64,000 nt of DNA from Xestospongia muta (taxonomy: Eukaryota > Porifera > Demospongiae > Haplosclerida > Petrosiidae), in the NCBI GenBank assembly GCA_963693285.1, contig OY848919.1, forward strand, positions 806,001-870,000, in the 5' to 3' direction. A model generated the notes under the pieces. That model was not told where the DNA came from and searched no databases. It saw only the letters and a list, made by a program, of their open reading frames with translations. Of this stretch, positions 52,206-64,000 are shown one piece after another (the stretch's first letter is position 1; every line of letters starts with the position of its first letter). The translations under genes were made by a program, and so were the position numbers.

Positions 52206-52547
52206 TTTCCCCAGTTTTTATATTTAAAATTCCCGCGTAAAAGGACACGTGACTGGTATGCGGGTAGTAACCAATCAAATTATAGAGCATTATGATATCA
52301 CAACAGTTCCCACAAAAGAAAGGAGTAAAAGGTACTCAGAAGATGGCCGGAGTGAAGAAGTTCCATCTACTACGGCTGTAAATTATCAGTGACCATCTGC
52401 ATGACTGTATACGGCGCGAAGAGGTTCTAACTCTATCCATTTTATTTACGAGAAAAGAGACGCATTAGTTATTTTAAATACTATCAATTAAAGAACTTCT
52501 AGTATACTCCAGAACTTATTCTACAAGAGAAGAACAGTGGAGTCAAA
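52206..52547. promoter_or_regulatory. divergent PIBF1-OGT promoter region
   Basis: Only 342 bp separate the two start codons. It contains an E-box CACGTG (52246-52251) and a CCAAT box (52271-52275). It also contains AAGATGGCCGG (52341-52351), which resembles a YY1 site and opens a 12-codon upstream ORF (52343-52381) ahead of the OGT start. The binding-site roles are inferred. Confidence 0.55.
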
Positions 52548-58777
<6,230 letters not shown>

Positions 58778-59346
58778 CAACTACACTTTTTAATAAAAAG
58801 ACTTCTACAACAAAGAATTTGCTAATTTTGGCAATTTGCTGTGAACCATCTCTTTTGTTTCTTTTCTCTGAAAAACTTTTAATTCCTTTGTTTCTCCTTT
58901 TATCTTTGTACAGTAAACATTTCTGTATCAGACCACACCCCTTTGTTGTCTGATTAAACAACGGTTTAGGAGTCCATTTCAGAACCAATTTTGAATGTTT
59001 GTTTTAATATGTTTTATTAATTATTGAAATATTTCAGCGGAAAAGATAGGTCAGTTGTTCTAGCTCAGACCAATATTTAGATATTGGTTTGCTTGAGGGT
59101 TAAAATTTATAATCAGGCTGTACAATAAATTCAAAATGATCCTTTCCATCAAATTCCCAGCACTAGTTGTTACAATGAACTTGAGCCCTAACTATTGTTC
59201 TTTAATCCACTACTGAATGAGAAGGCATGACTGTTGTACAGAGTAATGTTAATTATGAAGATTAATTAATTAATTAATTAATTAATTAATAGTACTTTGG
59301 TTATAGGTTGTTTCATGCCATAACTTAAAATGTCATTTGTCTTTGA

Positions 59347-59547
59347 GATTTCTTGGGTGCTTCTTGGTGTAACTTGACTGATGATGTAACAACATGTCCT
59401 ATGATGACATCACTATGTGTCATAGAGTTAATAATGTTAGGTTTGGTTTAGGGTTTAGGTGATGTCATCAATATTATGACATCATTATGTATCATTTCAT
59501 TATGATGTCATCATAGTCATGTTACACCAAGAACCACCCGATTTCTT
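59347..59547. mobile_element. MITE copy 2 with perfect 8-bp target-site duplication
   Basis: Element 59355-59539 (185 bp) is flanked by GATTTCTT on both sides (59347-59354 and 59540-59547). Termini GGGTGCTTCTTGGTGTAACT and GTTACACCAAGAACCACCC are inverted repeats of ~25 bp. There is no coding capacity. An 8-bp duplication is known for hAT, P and Merlin-type transposons; the GG terminus does not decide among them. Confidence 0.85.
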
Positions 59548-59960
59548 GTTAATTAAAAAAAGTCCCCTAGGCCTCTGACTCTCAACCCTAATCTGATAAC
59601 TACTCTTGTTTTATCAACATACTCTTGTGACAAGATGTTAGCAACACTACAATGTCTGTTGACATATGATAAACATCCTTTATCCGCAAAGCTCATGAAC
59701 TAGAATTATTAGGTGAACACTGTGATGACTTCATGTCATATCTACAGCTAATAAGTAACTTCAAGCAGTAATCACAGTCATTAAAGCTATCACTCAAATT
59801 CTATCTAGAAGTCTTTACCAATTAAAAGGAAGTGTTATCAAATGAAATTGTGAGACCAACAAAAGGTTTTCAACTAAGCGAAAAAGAACAACAACTACAG
59901 TAATTAAGTCAAAACCAACTCAGTTATAAATTAATACAGCTAAGAAAACATTTGCAAAAA

Positions 59961-60050
59961 GATACAAAGGGTTGTGGAGGCTGTTTTAAAGAAACTGTTG
60001 AATGGATACAGTGTGATTCCTGTCTACTATGGATGTACTTTACATGTACT
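59961..60050 (+). pseudogene. possible PHD-finger relic
   Basis: One frame reads DTKGCGGCF, then ETVEWIQCDSCLLWM and FTCT, a C-x2-C ... WIQCD-C-x2-C ... W ... C layout typical of PHD fingers, including those of transposon proteins. The His ligand before the final Cys is replaced (MYFTC), and stops bound the frame on both sides. Confidence 0.35.
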
Positions 60051-60369
60051 ATTCAAAACAATAAATCCAATGCAATAGCTGATAACTACATTTGTTAATT
60101 CTCTAATACTGAGTGTGACACTAAATAGTATAGTTGTCTGCTTGCGTCAAAATATTTGTTTTATTGTGTTCATTTCATATTACTAATGTAAAATATCATT
60201 GTATGTTTTTTATGTTATAACAAATAAAAATACTTAACTACACACTCTATCATTCAACAACGTATAACTTCTGCTCACGTGTGGAAGCATCTGTTCTTCT
60301 TAACTAAAGAAATTATTATAGTTAATATCAAGTTATTAATTTTTTGGGACACACCTATTACTGCCCGCC

Positions 60370-62250
60370 ATGTTTGAAATGGAAGCAAGTAACACTGCTA
60401 TCTGTTCTGTACTCTCTGTCAAGCCATTCTCTGGTTACTACACGTCTTGTCCAGTATGTAAGCGCAAGGTAAAAGAAGATATATCCTTTGGACAAGAAGT
60501 CAAAACAAAAAGGTAAGAGATATTTTAGTCCCTAATTTTCTCCTTTTATTTTGTTTTTATACAATAACAGTTACTGGTGCCTTAAATGCAGTCATTCCAT
60601 TTCTAATGTTACTTACACATATTGTTTGGCTCTCTCCATTACTAATGGCAAAAATTGTACAAATACGATAACTTTTGGTAGCTCCCTTAATACCATATTA
60701 GGTGTTACAGCTGCTGAGTTGCACCAGTGAGTTATGTGACTTGTTACATAGTTGCTATGGTAATCCCATGACGGTATTTACTTAGGTTTCTAATGGAGTA
60801 TGTTGCTATGAGCAACACTGATAACCTTTCATCAAATTCAACCAATAGTTTTACTAGCAAAATTCACGAAGTACTGGAAGAAATATTTGTTGGAAGACAT
60901 TTTAAATTTACTTTTAAAACTTTGGCCGACCCTAAAATATGTGGACATATTGGATCTGGATATTCCTGCTCTGTTGTTGTTGTTTCGAAAATAACACCTC
61001 TTCTAAGTCACACCCCTTCAATTGACATAATTGCATTGTTACGTCAAAAACTTGCTCATGAAATGTTAAAAAATGTGGAGAAATCAGATCAAGAAAACTC
61101 TTATTCTACAGAGATAACTCCAGTTTGTAATGACTTGTTATCAAATAGCTTGTATTGTGATAAATCATATACTGAACAGCCATTGGTACAGCTGGATTTC
61201 TCTATAAGTACACCATCAACTTTAGTTCCTTGTGCACCAGGCACTGAAAATATTACGGTAAATGATGATGTCGTTACGACATCATTTGAAGAAGATCAAT
61301 GTTTAGATGATATCAGCTTTATACCATCTACCCAGTTTTGGCGGGATTTTTTTCAACCTGATTCGCCAATACCATCATCACATGGTTCATTAGATAATAG
61401 GCAAGATCAGCATCAAAAAGAACAAGATACTGTTACTATGGCAACCCATAAGGATGGTATGTCACATGACCTGGGATGTAACGAAGAGAATATTGATCCT
61501 GAGATTGAGATGTGTTTAGCAATTGAACTAGAGAAGGATTGGATAGCTAGTCAAGTAGCAGTTAGTTCACCATTACCTGTTGCTATAGGATCACAGGTCT
61601 GGACTGGATTATCAAATGGTCAAGTTCTCAATTCAACAACCTCTATTGCCACCAGCTGTATACCTCTTAATTGTAATACTATTGATAGTGGGTGTGGTGC
61701 ATCTTGTTCTTTAGATCCTCCTACTTCTAACTCACCAGATCTCTTTGCTTCTACTCCACAATCTCTCTCTTTTTTATCATCCACTACTGCTACATCACTA
61801 TCCTTTTCTAGTCCAGATATTTATAAATCTAGTGTTCATTCTAAAGACAAGAGAACTACTGATGAAACAGCAACTACACAGATTACATGTGGTCAAAGAC
61901 ACTCATCGACAACATCTCATAAAAGCAGATTTAAGAAGGTTTTTGAATCTTGTGATAAAATGAGATCTAAATGGACCTCATCAACGCCAGTGTTTCCACG
62001 GCAACGAGTCACTAAACGTAAACTTATGCTCCTAAAACAAACCATTACACCTCAACAATACAATGAATCTTGTTCAATCACTTGTCAAACTAGTTTATCC
62101 AGTTTTAGTCAGGTAAACACTCCACCAAATTGTCATAGCTCTCACTCAAAAACTGGTTTGTCCACTTATAATACAAGACAAACATGTACACTACAGCTTT
62201 CCCAAGGACAAAATGATTTGTTAACTACGGAGTCACCTGATCTGATTTAA
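60370..62250 (+). CDS. DDIAS: DDIAS (noxin)-like protein with N-terminal RPA1-type OB-fold and zinc ribbon
   Basis: Exons 60370-60512, 60571-60726 and 60786-62250 give 587 residues (human about 998). The start MFEMEASN follows CCCGCC. The N-terminal 150 residues resemble the RPA1 C-terminal OB-fold as found in DDIAS: a zinc ribbon with CPVC and CLKC pairs, FGSSLNTILGVTAAELHQ (compare FGSCLDTFFGLTA in human) and IFVGRHFKFTFK. The rest is low-complexity, Ser/Thr-rich, without a recognised domain except a basic patch TKRKLM near residue 520. In mammals DDIAS is induced by DNA damage and protects S-phase cells from apoptosis. The C-terminal part is much shorter than in vertebrates. Confidence 0.75.
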
Positions 62251-62259
62251 ATGTTAAGG

Positions 62260-62400
62260 GTTGTTAGAGTTGTGTTTAGAATATGTTAGCACTGTATTAA
62301 GAATATGTTAGCACTGTGTTGAGTATATGTTAGCACTGTGTTAAGGGTGTATTAGCACTGACATTAGTGCTTTGTTAAGTGTGTCAACACAGTGTTAATA
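62260..62400. repeat. ~23-bp repeat in the DDIAS 3' UTR
   Basis: Four to five units of the type ATATGTTAGCACTGTGTTAA directly follow the stop codon region. Confidence 0.8.
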
Positions 62401-62507
62401 ATCTGAGCATAATCAGTTGTAATTTTTGAAATTTGAAATTAAAAATAACATTTTTTGTACTAAACACTTATATTGTTATTTCTGTTTGTATCTCTCACAA
62501 TAAAATT

Positions 62508-64000
62508 TCATTGAGCAGCTGCTAATGCAACAATTGTAAAATGAATTTCGTCAGGATCTCTGATCATAAACTTTTGACACACATCAGCAGCATCCTATGT
62601 ACAAAATAATCGATAAATACCATGCAAAAGATTACATCATCAACAATACTTTATACTGTAAATATTAAAACTGCCTAAACTTTAAAAATAGTAACATGCA
62701 ACACGTGCTACTATTTATAGTAACAACATGCTTACATGTGAAAGTAGCCAAAATAGGGTTAAAATTTATTAGCTTACTGTTAAGAAATTATCTGGTGTTG
62801 TTGGGCCATGATTAATAGGGAACGCTTTCCTTCCATCTATAAGAAAGACATTAGGACGTTGGGTATTGTTGTGATGACAAATCTTACCAAGTTCATATAA
62901 ATATCCATCTTGATGAACTAAGGCAACAAAATGAAGGTTTGTATGGTCATCTCTTGATGGTGGCTAAATACAATAATGCAATAATAATAACAATTAATTT
63001 TCCTTACAGCAGTGTCTCCTTCTTGAGCACTTGACTCGTGAGCTTCAGAAATTTCCTACAAATAAAAAAAGGAAGTCCTCAACAGAGAAAAAATAAAAAA
63101 AAATCCACCGAACCGGATTCGAACCAGTGACCTAAGGATGTCAGCATTACCACTACAGTCCTCCGCTCTACCAACTGAGCTATCGGTGGATTACAAATAA
63201 TGCACTTCCCATTCTGGTTTTAATGTAGACTGCGGTTCTTTGCTAAGCACTTACCTCATCCTGTTCCAAAAATTTTCCTTTTTCCTCAGGTGACATTGCT
63301 TTTGTCTTCTCAAAGAAATTCTTCAAATAGCCATCCTCTTTGTTGTAAGAAAACAAATATCATAACCAGCATATCAGAGATAATGATAGATACTTACTAA
63401 CAGACAATGTTGTCATATTGTTACATAATGTATGTAACAGACCTACTGTACCACAAGCATTACCGACATATTGCTTCATATAGTAGACATTTGGACTGAC
63501 AGTCTGGAAGGGAGCGTAAGGATATATTATTGCCAGCTGGCAGGCATTGAGAAGATGATATAAAATTCTAACAACAAGTCAATTGTATTATGGAGAACCA
63601 ATAGCTACAAAACTCTGAATTTGAATGTAACCAACAAATGATTAATACTGTAGATCATAAAGATGTGACTCTTCGTTAAATAAGGGTGTTCCTTATTATC
63701 ATAATAATTCATATCAGCTGCATTAATCTTAATACATAACGCTAGTATTATTGTTGTTACTTAGTTACTTCTTATAGAGTTAGTTTAAGCCTCTCCAGTG
63801 TCAACAGTATACAACAAAAAGTCAACCATTTCATAAAGGAAATAGTCCTCTATCTTTACCTGTCCTTCTTTTTTAATTTTTTCTTCTTCCTCTTCTCTAT
63901 GTGCTTCATACTACACAAAAGAGAAAGAGGTTGAACAAACTGTCTTTAAAATATAACACACAGACTCACTCACGTATACTTACTTTGTCGGTCACTGGAA
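62508..64000 (-). CDS. UCHL3: UCHL3/UCHL1-type ubiquitin C-terminal hydrolase (5' end outside window)
   Basis: Eight minus-strand exons: 64000-63984 (partial), 63910-63860, 63503-63398, 63337-63255, 63055-63008, 62963-62888, 62836-62778, 62594-62508 (stop 62510-62508). Spliced, they give the C-terminal ~175 residues of a UCH peptidase (C12), which removes small adducts from the ubiquitin C-terminus. The catalytic Cys is in [11 protein letters not shown], the His in NLHFVALVH, and the Asp in [15 protein letters not shown], all in family order. The exon [16 protein letters not shown] matches the acidic crossover-loop precursor of UCHL3. The tail ends VALAAAQ. UCHL3 rather than UCHL1 is chosen on the [10 protein letters not shown] segment; orthology is not proven. 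A 51-nt intron splits the Asp codon. An intron hosts tRNA-Tyr on the same strand. It converges with DDIAS. Confidence 0.88.
62837..62887 (-). other. 51-nt intron of UCHL3, multiple of 3, no in-frame stop
   Basis: GTAAGATTTG...CTAAT...TTTCTTATAG on the minus strand. Splicing gives LYEL|DGRK, the family consensus. Retention would add 17 residues right at the catalytic Asp. Confidence 0.85.
63104..63189 (-). tRNA. tRNA-Tyr (GTA) with 13-nt intron
   Basis: On the minus strand the 7-bp acceptor stem CCACCGA/TCGGTGG, an A box TAGCTCAGTTGGTAGAGC, anticodon-loop CTGTAG, a 13-nt intron after position 37 (TGGTAATGCTGAC), then TCCTT and a B box GGTTCGAATCC. The discriminator is A. A T-rich run follows the 3' end as a Pol III terminator. 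Introns at this position are usual in eukaryotic tRNA-Tyr. It lies within a UCHL3 intron on the same strand. Confidence 0.95.

Larger units (their letters stand above)
58778..60369. other. intergenic region between OGT and DDIAS
   Basis: It contains the OGT 3' UTR and poly(A) signal, an (AATT)n run (~59260-59290), the MITE at 59355-59539, and a possible PHD-finger relic at 59961-60050. No intact gene is seen. Confidence 0.6.

Overview
The window reads as nuclear DNA of an animal, most likely a sponge with a compact, AT-rich genome (Amphimedon-like). The sequence shows GT-AG genes with many introns, several only 43-60 nt long, closely packed genes on both strands, abundant minisatellites, and clear metazoan orthologues (OGT, PIBF1, DDIAS, UCHL3/UCHL1, an ARHGEF10/17-type RhoGEF, an SLC2 sugar transporter tail). 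The organism name is inference; no marker gene fixes it.

Layout. 1-3223: the 3' end of an ARHGEF10/17-like gene (+). 4382-43700: a tandem array of four intact multi-exon paralogues (+), here named A (4382-9625), C (12856-19610), D (26481-32010) and E (39984-43700), plus an isolated death-domain exon B (11503-11793) and the remnant of a further decayed copy near 24.3-25.3 kb. The full architecture is death domain, one or two CARD-like domains, a ~225-residue core I cannot assign, coiled coil, WW, SH3, and C-terminal leucine-rich repeats. C and D have two CARD-like domains; D and E have lost the WW-SH3 pair without breaking the frame. After each copy lies a piece of the 3' end of PIBF1 on the minus strand: short decayed remnants after A and C, a nine-exon truncated copy after D (34679-38616), and the only complete PIBF1 after E (46370-52205). 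The ancestral repeat unit was therefore probably [death-fold gene + PIBF1 3' part]. A LINE remnant and several minisatellites travel with the unit. A two-exon SLC2 transporter tail (39102-39666) sits at one duplication joint.

52206-52547 is a short divergent promoter between PIBF1 (-) and OGT (+, 13 exons, 52548-58777). 58778-60369 is intergenic with a MITE and a possible PHD-finger relic. DDIAS (60370-62250, +) converges on a partial UCHL3/UCHL1-type deubiquitinase gene (62508-64000, -), one intron of which hosts an intron-containing tRNA-Tyr.

The most interesting system is the A/C/D/E array. Its proteins join adaptor-type death-fold modules to WW/SH3 and LRR recognition modules. Between copies the LRR changes concentrate at the beta-strand positions that line the concave ligand face, while neighbouring sequence is almost unchanged, as expected of diversifying recognition receptors or adaptors. 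The immune role is inference from architecture and variation. No NACHT ATPase is present in these genes, so they are not ordinary NLRs. Exon borders were placed by eye from GT/AG signals, phase and paralogue comparison.
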